From JASBZA01 sp964392065 (lineage in GTDB: Bacteria; Bacillota; Clostridia; Saccharofermentanales; Fastidiosipilaceae): DNA of 62,828 nt. Of this stretch, positions 50,843 through 59,262 are shown one piece after another. The DNA lies in the NCBI GenBank assembly GCA_964392065.1, contig CAYMOG010000006.1, positions 1 through 62,828 on the forward strand, in the 5' to 3' direction. A program made the position numbers and the translations under genes. Below the pieces are notes generated by a model. That model did no database searches, was not told the DNA's origin, and saw nothing but the letters and a program-made list of their open reading frames with translations. Numbering within the stretch: the first letter of the stretch is position 1; every line of letters begins with the position of its first letter.

Positions 50843-52465
50843 ATGGATAGAAAAGAATATTCGAAGTGGAGGACTTTGGTTACAGAAAAACTCGACCGCC
50901 ATTGGTTTGTAAAATTACTTTATCAAAGGCTTATTGTCATGCTTCTCATTATTGCCCAGCTTATAATTTTTATTTACCTAGGTGTGCGTGTGAGTCAAGT
51001 GTCTGCTTGGATTGGCCTAGCCTTGCGCGTATTTAGTTGGTTTATGGTAATTTTTATAATTTTAAGCCCCAAGGTTTTGGACTATAAACTTACTTGGATT
51101 GTGCTGGTGCTGGCTTTCCCTCTAGTTGGTGGTATTCTTTTTGCATTTCTAAATACGAACTTATTTAATCGCCGTTTGAAACGAGAAGTACAGGGAAGTT
51201 TGGAGAATATTTTACCTTTCAGGAGAAGTAGAGATGAGGTTTATACTTCTTTGGCAAAAGTAAAGGACGACGAATTTGCCCTTGCGAATTATATCCATAA
51301 CACGACCTCCTACCCGCTCTATGTTGGAGGGGGCGCCTCGTATCAAGCAGAAGGTGAAATCATGTTCGAGAGCATGATGGAAGAAATTGCCAAGGCGAAG
51401 AAATATATTTTCTTAGAATTTTTTATTGTGGACAAGGGCGTCATGCTGGAAACTCTGATGGATGCTCTGGCCAAAAAGGCTGACGAAGGTGTAGAAGTAT
51501 TATTCCTCTATGATGATATGGGTACGATGTTTCGCTTGCCAAGTGAAGTGCCTAAACGGATGAGTGAATTGGGCATTACTGCCAAACGGTTTAACCATTT
51601 GATTCCAGTTCTAAGCACACAGTTTAATAACCGTGACCATAGGAAAATTGTGGTAATTGATGGTGAAGTTGCGTTTACAGGTGGTATTAATATTGCCGAT
51701 GAATATATCAATGAGAAGGAGCGTTTCGGTCATTGGAAGGACGGAGGCGTGCTGTTTACAGGTGAGGCGGCCTGGGGAATGGCTCTGATGTTCTTGGAGC
51801 TATGGAACGCAACATCTGAAGAGCAAGGTTTGATGTCAGAAGAACAGATTAGAACCTATTGTCCAGATCCTGCTTATTTAAATATGGAAGTTGGTTTAAC
51901 TACTGAAGAAAAGGCTATAGAGTCCTTTATCCAGCCTTTTGGGGACAGTCCTTTTGATTTGCAATTTGTAGGACGTATGGTCTATAAGAAGCTTATTTAT
52001 AATGCGGATCACTACCTCTATATCACGACTCCGTACTTGGTACTAGATGATGATATGGTTGAGTCGATCTGTCAGGCAGCCCAAAGTGGTGTCGACGTGC
52101 GTATTATTACCCCACATATCTGGGATAAGGCTTATGTACGCATGGTTTCACGCTCATACTATAGGAAATTTATAGATGCGGGTGTTCGGATTTTCGAATA
52201 TACCCCCGGTTTTATTCATGCCAAGACTTTGGTAAGCGATGATTTAACGGCTGTCATAGGTACGATTAATTTCGACTATCGCAGCTTGTACTTGCATTTT
52301 GAGGATGCTGTAGTGGTGTATAATCAAGAATGTGTGAAGCAAGTGTACGATGATTTCCTGAAGACACAAGCGTTAAGTCATGAAGTACACTTGAATGAAA
52401 TTAAGTTAAATGTGTTTCAGCGTGCTTTGGCTGGTGTTTTACGCTTATTCTCGCCTCTGATGTAG
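50843..52465 (+). CDS. cls: Cardiolipin synthase (phospholipase D family)
   Basis: A 540-residue membrane enzyme that condenses two phosphatidylglycerol molecules into cardiolipin. Two N-terminal membrane segments (about 28-48 and 55-115) are followed by two HKD domains: NNRDHRKIVVIDG with the HxK near 265, and FIHAKTLVSDDLTAVIGTINFDYRS near 457. The longer loops are normal for clostridial Cls. Ribosome binding site GGGGAGGAG. The DUF2207 gene follows after 14 bp. Confidence 0.95.
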   Translation: MDRKEYSKWRTLVTEKLDRHWFVKLLYQRLIVMLLIIAQLIIFIYLGVRVSQVSAWIGLALRVFSWFMVIFIILSPKVLDYKLTWIVLVLAFPLVGGILFAFLNTNLFNRRLKREVQGSLENILPFRRSRDEVYTSLAKVKDDEFALANYIHNTTSYPLYVGGGASYQAEGEIMFESMMEEIAKAKKYIFLEFFIVDKGVMLETLMDALAKKADEGVEVLFLYDDMGTMFRLPSEVPKRMSELGITAKRFNHLIPVLSTQFNNRDHRKIVVIDGEVAFTGGINIADEYINEKERFGHWKDGGVLFTGEAAWGMALMFLELWNATSEEQGLMSEEQIRTYCPDPAYLNMEVGLTTEEKAIESFIQPFGDSPFDLQFVGRMVYKKLIYNADHYLYITTPYLVLDDDMVESICQAAQSGVDVRIITPHIWDKAYVRMVSRSYYRKFIDAGVRIFEYTPGFIHAKTLVSDDLTAVIGTINFDYRSLYLHFEDAVVVYNQECVKQVYDDFLKTQALSHEVHLNEIKLNVFQRALAGVLRLFSPLM

Positions 52466-52479
52466 CCGCGGGGCAATGA

Positions 52480-54384
52480 ATGGTGGCCTTTGTGAAGAAA
52501 ACTAAACAAGTATTTATATCTGTCTTTCTTGTTTTGCTTAGTCTTATTTCTATTGCTGAGTCATCTTATGCTGCGCCCATTCTCCCTGAAATGCGTTATG
52601 CATTTGATTTCGTATGGATTGACTTCGAAATACAAAGAACAGGAACGGTGGAAGCAAGAATCAGTGCGAATATAACCACAACCGATGAAGTGCGTAGAAT
52701 CCGTATGGAAATTCCCTACGCGAGTGGACAAAATATTAGCTTCGGAGAATTCAAACGTGCAGAAATCACAGAGAGTGGAGAAATTCTAAATCCTATTGGG
52801 GTGCGTTCGGCAACACCACTTGTCGAAGACTCGCCATTAGAAGCTTATTATGTACAAGATACAGGAAACTCTATTGTGTTAAATATTAATGCGTCTATTC
52901 CAAGTGGGCAGAGACGTCGTCTTGATCTAAACTATACACTGTATCAAGCTGCCCAGAGGCATGTTGATGTAGGAGTCGTAGAGACGAATATTTGGGAAGA
53001 AAATCGTCATGCAGATATTCGTGCACTTGCAATAAGTTATCAAATAGAAGCCAGAGCCTATGAGGGTGAAGAGAGTCGATTCTCATTGCTTCAGAGAAAT
53101 TCCTCAACTGATAGAGAGCACCTTCTACAAAATATTAATCGTAAAGAATTTCTAGCCCATTTAGAAGACGCGCATATGGAGCTAGATTCAGAGAAAACAA
53201 GTTTTTTCTATTTTGCGGAGAGTGTTCCCCATTATGGTTATGAAGTTAAAGCACTTATGCCACCGGTTTGGCTGTCGAGATTAGGTTATAGTAGCGAGGG
53301 TCCACAGTTAGACCAGCTTATGGAAGAGCAAAGAGAGTATGAAATCAATAAAATTAGACGTTATGAGTTGGGGGATATTTTTCGTAGCATTACAAGTTTT
53401 ATCTTAATTTTAGCAAGTTTAATCTATTTGTTTTTATTTGCAGCAGCACACACGAAGCGCTATCGCCAAAGTAAACATGCCCTTGCACCGGATCGGGAAG
53501 GCACCAGTTACAGTGCTCTAACATTTCTAGAGTCTCTAAGTTTAAATGGTAGAGTTCTAAGTGTTGCTATTTATGAGCTTGTTGAAAAATCATATCTCTC
53601 TATGAGTAATAATGAAATACATCGTGTTTCGGAACGGATTATGCCTAATGAAGATAAGTTATATCCATTTGAAAGACTTATCTTACATTGGGTCTGGGAC
53701 CTCATGGATGGAGAAGATTCCATTGCGATTGAGCAAATTGATGACATGAGTAACCGAGACTCTGTTTATGAATTAAGTGCTTTACGTAGAATCAAGAATC
53801 TCTACGAACTTCATCTTGTGAGAAGAAAGTGGATACCTATGCCAGGTGAACGTAAGCTGCAAGCAAGCGCTATTTATGTTGCACTTGGGTTAATTCTCTG
53901 TAGTCTATTGTTCTTTTTGATTAGTTCTCTGTTATTTCCCTTGTTATTACTTATTCCTGCAGTGATAACCCTTGCATATGGATATCGCAAAACAAGGTAC
54001 ACTGCGCAGGGAGAGAAGAAGCTTTGGCACCTGAAATCGTATCGGCAATATTTGAAGGAAATTGATCAGCAAAAACTTACAAAAGAATCATTAATAGATA
54101 GTTTAGAAGAGTATATGGTAGCGACTACGGCTTTTGATATTAGTAAGGAATTCTTATCGAATTTACGTTACGTGTTGGAAATTTCGGATGTATTGAGGAC
54201 CTCGCTATTACGCAAGTATGGATTGGAACGCCTGCAGAGAACTTCAGAAGATTATTTTAAAATGCGAGAAGTTAGTCGTTCGAGGGCGAATTTGCTCTTC
54301 TATGGGTATATTTTGCAAGAAGAAGAGAAGATGATTAGAAGATTTCATACGCTTTTAATCAAACTCTATTATCGTTCTTATTGA
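52480..54384 (+). CDS. DUF2207 family membrane protein
   Basis: A 634-residue protein with a signal peptide (about 10-32), an extracytoplasmic DUF2207 domain of about 260 residues (FDFVWIDFEIQRTGTVEA, then YVQDTGNSIVLNINASIPSG), a membrane segment near 300-322, a cytoplasmic part with AYSALTFLESLSLNGRVLSVAIYELVEKSYL-like helices, two more membrane segments near 465-505, and a Lys/Arg-rich C-terminal tail. DUF2207 proteins are widespread and uncharacterised. The ribosome binding site is poor; the gene probably depends on cls 14 bp upstream. Confidence 0.87.
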   Translation: MVAFVKKTKQVFISVFLVLLSLISIAESSYAAPILPEMRYAFDFVWIDFEIQRTGTVEARISANITTTDEVRRIRMEIPYASGQNISFGEFKRAEITESGEILNPIGVRSATPLVEDSPLEAYYVQDTGNSIVLNINASIPSGQRRRLDLNYTLYQAAQRHVDVGVVETNIWEENRHADIRALAISYQIEARAYEGEESRFSLLQRNSSTDREHLLQNINRKEFLAHLEDAHMELDSEKTSFFYFAESVPHYGYEVKALMPPVWLSRLGYSSEGPQLDQLMEEQREYEINKIRRYELGDIFRSITSFILILASLIYLFLFAAAHTKRYRQSKHALAPDREGTSYSALTFLESLSLNGRVLSVAIYELVEKSYLSMSNNEIHRVSERIMPNEDKLYPFERLILHWVWDLMDGEDSIAIEQIDDMSNRDSVYELSALRRIKNLYELHLVRRKWIPMPGERKLQASAIYVALGLILCSLLFFLISSLLFPLLLLIPAVITLAYGYRKTRYTAQGEKKLWHLKSYRQYLKEIDQQKLTKESLIDSLEEYMVATTAFDISKEFLSNLRYVLEISDVLRTSLLRKYGLERLQRTSEDYFKMREVSRSRANLLFYGYILQEEEKMIRRFHTLLIKLYYRSY

Positions 54385-54540
54385 GACTGGAAAGACGAAT
54401 AAGGCTATAGAAATTTAATGCGCTTAATTGTAATGAAAATATTGATTTAATGGAAGAAAGCTAAGGTTTGGAAATATCGACCTGTGCTATAATCTTGGGT
54501 AGGAATATTACTTGAGTCTATCTCAAGGGAGGAATATAAA

Positions 54541-56520
54541 ATGGCGAAACATACTAGATTAGCAACAACAATCGCTTCTCATCCGGTTAAAGGGCCTGGA
54601 GCCATTGATGTATATTATACAGATGGTAGAACGAATGACCCCTCGCATGTGAGAAGCAAGGATCTAACCTTGGATCGTACGGATCAGGGTTTTTATTTCA
54701 CAATATTTGCTTCGACGGATTTATCCTATGAAATGAATGATGTTTTTCAGAGTAAGAAGGATAGCTTAGACCGTATGAGCGAACTCGCAAAGGCAGAGAG
54801 CAAGGGCAATATTGATACGATTATAAATGATATTGCCGAGAATGCTGTGGAGCTTACGGGGCGTTTGAGTTTGAAGTCTGGCAACAAGAGAAGTTCTTAT
54901 TACGCAGGTTTCATTATTAAAGACTCGGAGATGGCTGCCGTTACTATGGGTAATGGTTTAGCTTATCTCTATCGTAATGATACGCTCTATCCTCTAACAG
55001 AAGATGATTATCCTATGGAAGCGGTGAATTATGCTGGAAATCGCGTGGATAATTTCGATATTTATGGTGCGGGTCGTGCAGGCACAATCCGTTATTCCAA
55101 TATCTCTCAATTGCAAGTTGATGACTGTATCGTATTATGTACCCTAGAAGTTATGGAAACCATTGGTCAACAGGGTATGCTCGATATAATGGAACAAGCC
55201 TATGATCAAGAAGAAGCAGCAGAACTCGTCTCCCATCGTATGGAGGAACTTGCTCCTGGGACACCATTCCAGTTCATGATGAGTTTTGTTGAAGAAATCA
55301 TTCCAATAGGCCGTATGCGTAGAGATAGAAGTAATACAGAATTCTTCAAGACTATAGGTGATAAGAATGGTCGTGCTATGACAGACGAGACGACAAGATT
55401 CGATCGTCGCCAGATTCCAACCTATTCTGCTCGGGATGCAGGACTTGTGAAGGATGAACCTGTAGAAATTGAATCGGATGAAGTCTTGGATCTCGCGGAA
55501 GAAGAAGCGAGAGAGAAGGAGCATTTCATTCCTAGTCAAGTTGATGATGAAGCGAAAACCCACGACTACGACTATACAGAAGGTTTACATACTCAAGAAG
55601 AAAAACATTTTACGAGCGATACACAAGAGCATGAGCAGGTAGAAACTGCTGGTGGCGTAAATTTAGCAGGTTTTTCAACGGCTGCCAGTTCAGAAGATCA
55701 TGAAGAACACCTAGATCGTGTATCCGGTGGAGTAGAGGCTGCTGCCTTTGGAACGGCTGTTTCCGCAACAGAATACGAGAATTCTGATTACGAAGTGGAA
55801 GATTACGATTCCGAGCCTATTGAGGACGATGTGGAAGAGTTTGACGAACATGAAGTGTTTGAAGACGATAGCAAAGTAGCCGTTTCACCTTATGCAAGGA
55901 ACAGTGCGTACCGTATGGACGACAGTAAATCCTATGGTCTCGATAGAGATGAAGAGATAAAAGGCGAAGAAGTTCTCGTTAGTGAGGGTAGTAATGAACG
56001 TGGGGGTAAGATTCTTCTTACGATTCTTATTCTTGTCTTAGTGGGAATCACTCTACTAGCCATTACATATATTTTACGAGACAATGGCGTAGGAACGGGA
56101 ACCTCCGAAACAAGTTCTTCTGCTCTAGAGACAACTTCTACAGCCAATGAAGAAACGACCGAGTCAAGTACGGAGAGTACGACAGAAGCCACAACAGAAG
56201 CGACAACCACTGAGCCTACAACTGAAGCGACCACCACGAGAGAAGGCTATGGACCTATGGTAGAAGGCGCCGAAGGAGGAGCATATCCTAGCACGTATTA
56301 TGTAAATCCAGGTGATAATTTCTTCGTTATTATTAGAGACGTATACTCAAACTATAATATCGATCAAGCGAACTACGAAGTCCAGAATCAACTCATTGCT
56401 CGCATTGTCGAAGCCAATCCAGACACAATAAGTGGAAGTATAGAGGAAGAAAATGTCGTCCTTTATGCCGATACAACGATAAATATTCCAGATCCCTCGG
56501 ATTTATTAGACGCAGAATAA
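54541..56520 (+). CDS. Degenerate PP2C-like domain protein with transmembrane segment and LysM-like domain
   Basis: A 659-residue protein in four parts. Residues 1-255 have PP2C/PPM strand order (AGFIIKDSEMAAVTMGNGLAYLYRNDTLYPLT, then LQVDDCIVLCTLEVMETIG and AAELVSHRM), but the metal-binding DG(x)GG and SDG motifs are replaced (FASTDLSYE; LCTLEV), so phosphatase activity is unlikely. Residues 270-485 are acidic and disordered, a membrane segment follows at about 490-512, then a Thr/Glu linker, then a LysM-like domain at about 585-650 (YYVNPGDNFFVIIRDVYSNY). It could link cell-wall binding outside to a pseudo-phosphatase inside. Ribosome binding site GGGAGG. Confidence 0.82.
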   Translation: MAKHTRLATTIASHPVKGPGAIDVYYTDGRTNDPSHVRSKDLTLDRTDQGFYFTIFASTDLSYEMNDVFQSKKDSLDRMSELAKAESKGNIDTIINDIAENAVELTGRLSLKSGNKRSSYYAGFIIKDSEMAAVTMGNGLAYLYRNDTLYPLTEDDYPMEAVNYAGNRVDNFDIYGAGRAGTIRYSNISQLQVDDCIVLCTLEVMETIGQQGMLDIMEQAYDQEEAAELVSHRMEELAPGTPFQFMMSFVEEIIPIGRMRRDRSNTEFFKTIGDKNGRAMTDETTRFDRRQIPTYSARDAGLVKDEPVEIESDEVLDLAEEEAREKEHFIPSQVDDEAKTHDYDYTEGLHTQEEKHFTSDTQEHEQVETAGGVNLAGFSTAASSEDHEEHLDRVSGGVEAAAFGTAVSATEYENSDYEVEDYDSEPIEDDVEEFDEHEVFEDDSKVAVSPYARNSAYRMDDSKSYGLDRDEEIKGEEVLVSEGSNERGGKILLTILILVLVGITLLAITYILRDNGVGTGTSETSSSALETTSTANEETTESSTESTTEATTEATTTEPTTEATTTREGYGPMVEGAEGGAYPSTYYVNPGDNFFVIIRDVYSNYNIDQANYEVQNQLIARIVEANPDTISGSIEEENVVLYADTTINIPDPSDLLDAE

Positions 56521-56533
56521 ACACATATAGAGG

Positions 56534-56566
56534 AAGTGCAGTCTGAATAGGCTGCACTTTTTTCTT
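56534..56566 (+). terminator. Terminator after the pseudo-PP2C gene
   Basis: Stem AAGTGCAG / CTGCACTT with a 10-nt loop and six T residues. The palindrome CTTTGGCCAAAG (56564-56575) follows directly. Confidence 0.88.
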
Positions 56567-56586
56567 TGGCCAAAGCCCAAGGACGA

Positions 56587-59118
56587 TTAGTAGAGTTTCA
56601 AGATATAGTTCTCGTTTTTACCCTGGAAGATGATTTCTCCCAAGGATTTCAAGAGCTCTTCATTAATATTGGGGAATTGAATACGCTCCATCTCGCCTAC
56701 CACGATATAAGAAATGTTATGTTTTTGAATGAGAGGGTTGGCATCTAGTAGCGTTCTTGCTTCGTAAATTTGTCTAACTTCATCTTGTAAAGGACGTACG
56801 ATATTGGCAAATGCATCCGCTTCGGTGGAAGAGCTTCGCCACAACCATTCATGGGTTTGCCATCCAATGACTGTAGGTAAACCCGTATAAGCAGAGATCA
56901 CGTTGTATTGGGAATAGGATGGCCCATACGCTTCTAGAATAACGGGTTGACCTTCTACTGCCATGTTGAGGAAAACGGTCATCGTGTGTCTATCTTCAAG
57001 GCTATGTGCTATGGTATTTTCGTCCATAATATTCTGAAAAGAATAATAGGTTGTGCCTTCTAGCCCTATAATTTCATCGGGTTTCAATGGGCCATACCAA
57101 GAGAAAATACTTGAAGTATAGCGGAATGGGATGAGCGTAAGTAAGCTGGCTAGGGCGAGAGGTACGATTGCTCGTAACTCTATACCGTTTGTCTTCCGGT
57201 TTACACGATCTCCTCGATAACGTCTAGGGAGCTCGAGTTCTTCGTTTGTTGTACTTACAGTATTGGGTAGTGAGGATTTCTTCGGCAGAAGTCTCTGGGT
57301 AAGATTGCCTAGGAAATAAATGGCGACAAGGCTGAGCATGACGAAACTCTGATACGTAAACTTAAACATTGTATTGGCACGGGTATAAGCTCCCTCATAA
57401 ATATCTTGCACATAGAGAACTTCTGGAGCCGCAATGAGGCCTATAGCAGAAACGACAAGGATGAAGAGAAATACATCGGTTGTTGGCTTCCATGTGTTTG
57501 TCTCACGGAAAAGATAAGTACAAAGCACGAAGAGTAAAGCGATAAGAACATGGCTAGACCAGAGGATAAAGAGGCTAAATAATCCTGATCGTGTAGAGAC
57601 AAGTTTAAAGGATTTAGACATAGGTTCGAAGTAGAGATTAAATGGAATTGCGAGGAGATGAGACACGAGGAAGAGCGCGCTTACCATTGTGCTGATTTTA
57701 ATCCATGCACCTGGGAATCGTTTATATAGCCATAGTCCGGCCGAGAAGATTAGAGTAAATGCAAGGACTTGTAGTGCGGCATGGGCCAAAAATAAATAGC
57801 TTATGAATATTAGGACAAAATGTCCTAGACCTAGAGTTAAACTCAATAGGCTAGGTTTCTCGGCGAAGAGAATAACGAGGACAAAGATGCTTACAACGAG
57901 ATAAATAACGAAATCCCAATAATTTGCCATCGTAGAGATTGCTAACAAAAATCCTATACCTATAAACTGAGCACTCTTGAGCACATCTATGAGATGTACG
58001 GAAGATTTTTCTCTAAATCGAATATAGAGCCAGAATAGCAAGGCAATCAAAACAATTACTACGGATAAATTCACCATGTGGGCATGGAGATCTCCTACCA
58101 AGTAAGAATAATAAGGGAATTCATGGATTGTTTTGTCTTGACTTGGAGGATTATAGCCAATAAAACGGGTAGAATCCGAGAAGAAAAAGTCATGGGTGTT
58201 CCCTACAGAATAACCGGTTCTTTCTAGAAATTGAAGGAAGCGATTACCTAATTCACCAGGTTTATAGAAAAAAGCATGGCTGTTTCCAGTGAGCGTGAGG
58301 AATACGGCTGCAAGGAAGCCGAAAAGACTAGGAAGGACATGTGATTGCACAGTGGTCCAACGATTTGGGGTAGCACTTACCACTGACATTCTGTGTTCTC
58401 TAGATCTCACATAGAGAAAATCTCGGACCAGCGCGAAGCTTCCGATAAAGGTCATAGCAAAACTAGCTGCCATGCTCAAATTGTAGGAAAATTGCGGATG
58501 GATTCCTGTTAACTTACTCATAAAAGTAAATAGATATTGCCCGAAATAATAATAATTTATGGAATGACCGGCAAGCCACATGTCCTGGGCAGGTAGCGTA
58601 TCGGCTCTCCACATACTCATCATGAATCCGAAATCCATAAATTTCTCTAAATCATAGAGTTCAGGTTTATGGCTTCTCACATAGGTCCACAGGAAAAAGG
58701 CTAGAAGGAATAGTGCGGATTCAAATAGATGTAATGGCGTGAAGGTAAGTTTTATAGGATGAGATTTCGGGCGGAATAGAAGGGCAAGCATAGCGATGAG
58801 GGTAATGAGCAGTAGCACGCGAATCGGCCATGGAGAAAACAGTGGTAGACCCAAGTAACTTAGGGTCCAGATAATAAAGGCGGGTAGGATTAGGCCTAGA
58901 ATATGACCATAGGCATAGCCTTGGTCTGGACTATGAGGGAACAGCTTAGCCATTAGAGGGTAGATGAGTATAGAGAGGAAGATAAATCCGACAGCCCAAA
59001 TCATAAAGCGAAAACTGTCTTCACCAGGTAAGAGGATAAGTGCAAATAGGAAAGGGCTTAGAAACAAAAGCATCGTTATAAACCATAGTAGTAAATTAGA
59101 AAACTTCATTTTCTTCAT
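56587..59118 (-). CDS. DUF2298 (YYY) polytopic membrane protein, GT-C-like
   Basis: An 843-residue protein with 15 or more membrane segments. It has the DUF2298 family features: NYYYFGQYL and DMWLAGHSI near 190-205, SRFIGYNP-type loop (FSDSTRFIGYNPPSQDKTIHEFPYYSYLVGDLHAHM, about 330-362) and DLHAH, which resemble the outer loops of GT-C glycosyltransferases. A C-terminal extracytoplasmic domain (from about 700) is predicted. It may transfer sugars from lipid carriers to surface molecules, but no substrate is known and no sugar-nucleotide gene is near. Start at ATG 59118 with AGGAG upstream; a TTG at 59127 is in frame. Convergent with the pseudo-PP2C gene. Confidence 0.88.
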   Translation of the reverse strand: MKKMKFSNLLLWFITMLLFLSPFLFALILLPGEDSFRFMIWAVGFIFLSILIYPLMAKLFPHSPDQGYAYGHILGLILPAFIIWTLSYLGLPLFSPWPIRVLLLITLIAMLALLFRPKSHPIKLTFTPLHLFESALFLLAFFLWTYVRSHKPELYDLEKFMDFGFMMSMWRADTLPAQDMWLAGHSINYYYFGQYLFTFMSKLTGIHPQFSYNLSMAASFAMTFIGSFALVRDFLYVRSREHRMSVVSATPNRWTTVQSHVLPSLFGFLAAVFLTLTGNSHAFFYKPGELGNRFLQFLERTGYSVGNTHDFFFSDSTRFIGYNPPSQDKTIHEFPYYSYLVGDLHAHMVNLSVVIVLIALLFWLYIRFREKSSVHLIDVLKSAQFIGIGFLLAISTMANYWDFVIYLVVSIFVLVILFAEKPSLLSLTLGLGHFVLIFISYLFLAHAALQVLAFTLIFSAGLWLYKRFPGAWIKISTMVSALFLVSHLLAIPFNLYFEPMSKSFKLVSTRSGLFSLFILWSSHVLIALLFVLCTYLFRETNTWKPTTDVFLFILVVSAIGLIAAPEVLYVQDIYEGAYTRANTMFKFTYQSFVMLSLVAIYFLGNLTQRLLPKKSSLPNTVSTTNEELELPRRYRGDRVNRKTNGIELRAIVPLALASLLTLIPFRYTSSIFSWYGPLKPDEIIGLEGTTYYSFQNIMDENTIAHSLEDRHTMTVFLNMAVEGQPVILEAYGPSYSQYNVISAYTGLPTVIGWQTHEWLWRSSSTEADAFANIVRPLQDEVRQIYEARTLLDANPLIQKHNISYIVVGEMERIQFPNINEELLKSLGEIIFQGKNENYILKLY

Positions 59119-59262
59119 AATATCCAACTCCTATAAATCATGTCTTAAAATTATAACAGAGTGAGGGAGGTCATGAGCGCAGAAGATTGACCGAGACTTA
59201 GGATGTGAGCTATACTAACCCGTGATATTATCAGGGGAAATCCCTATTAAGATGAGGTTTAT

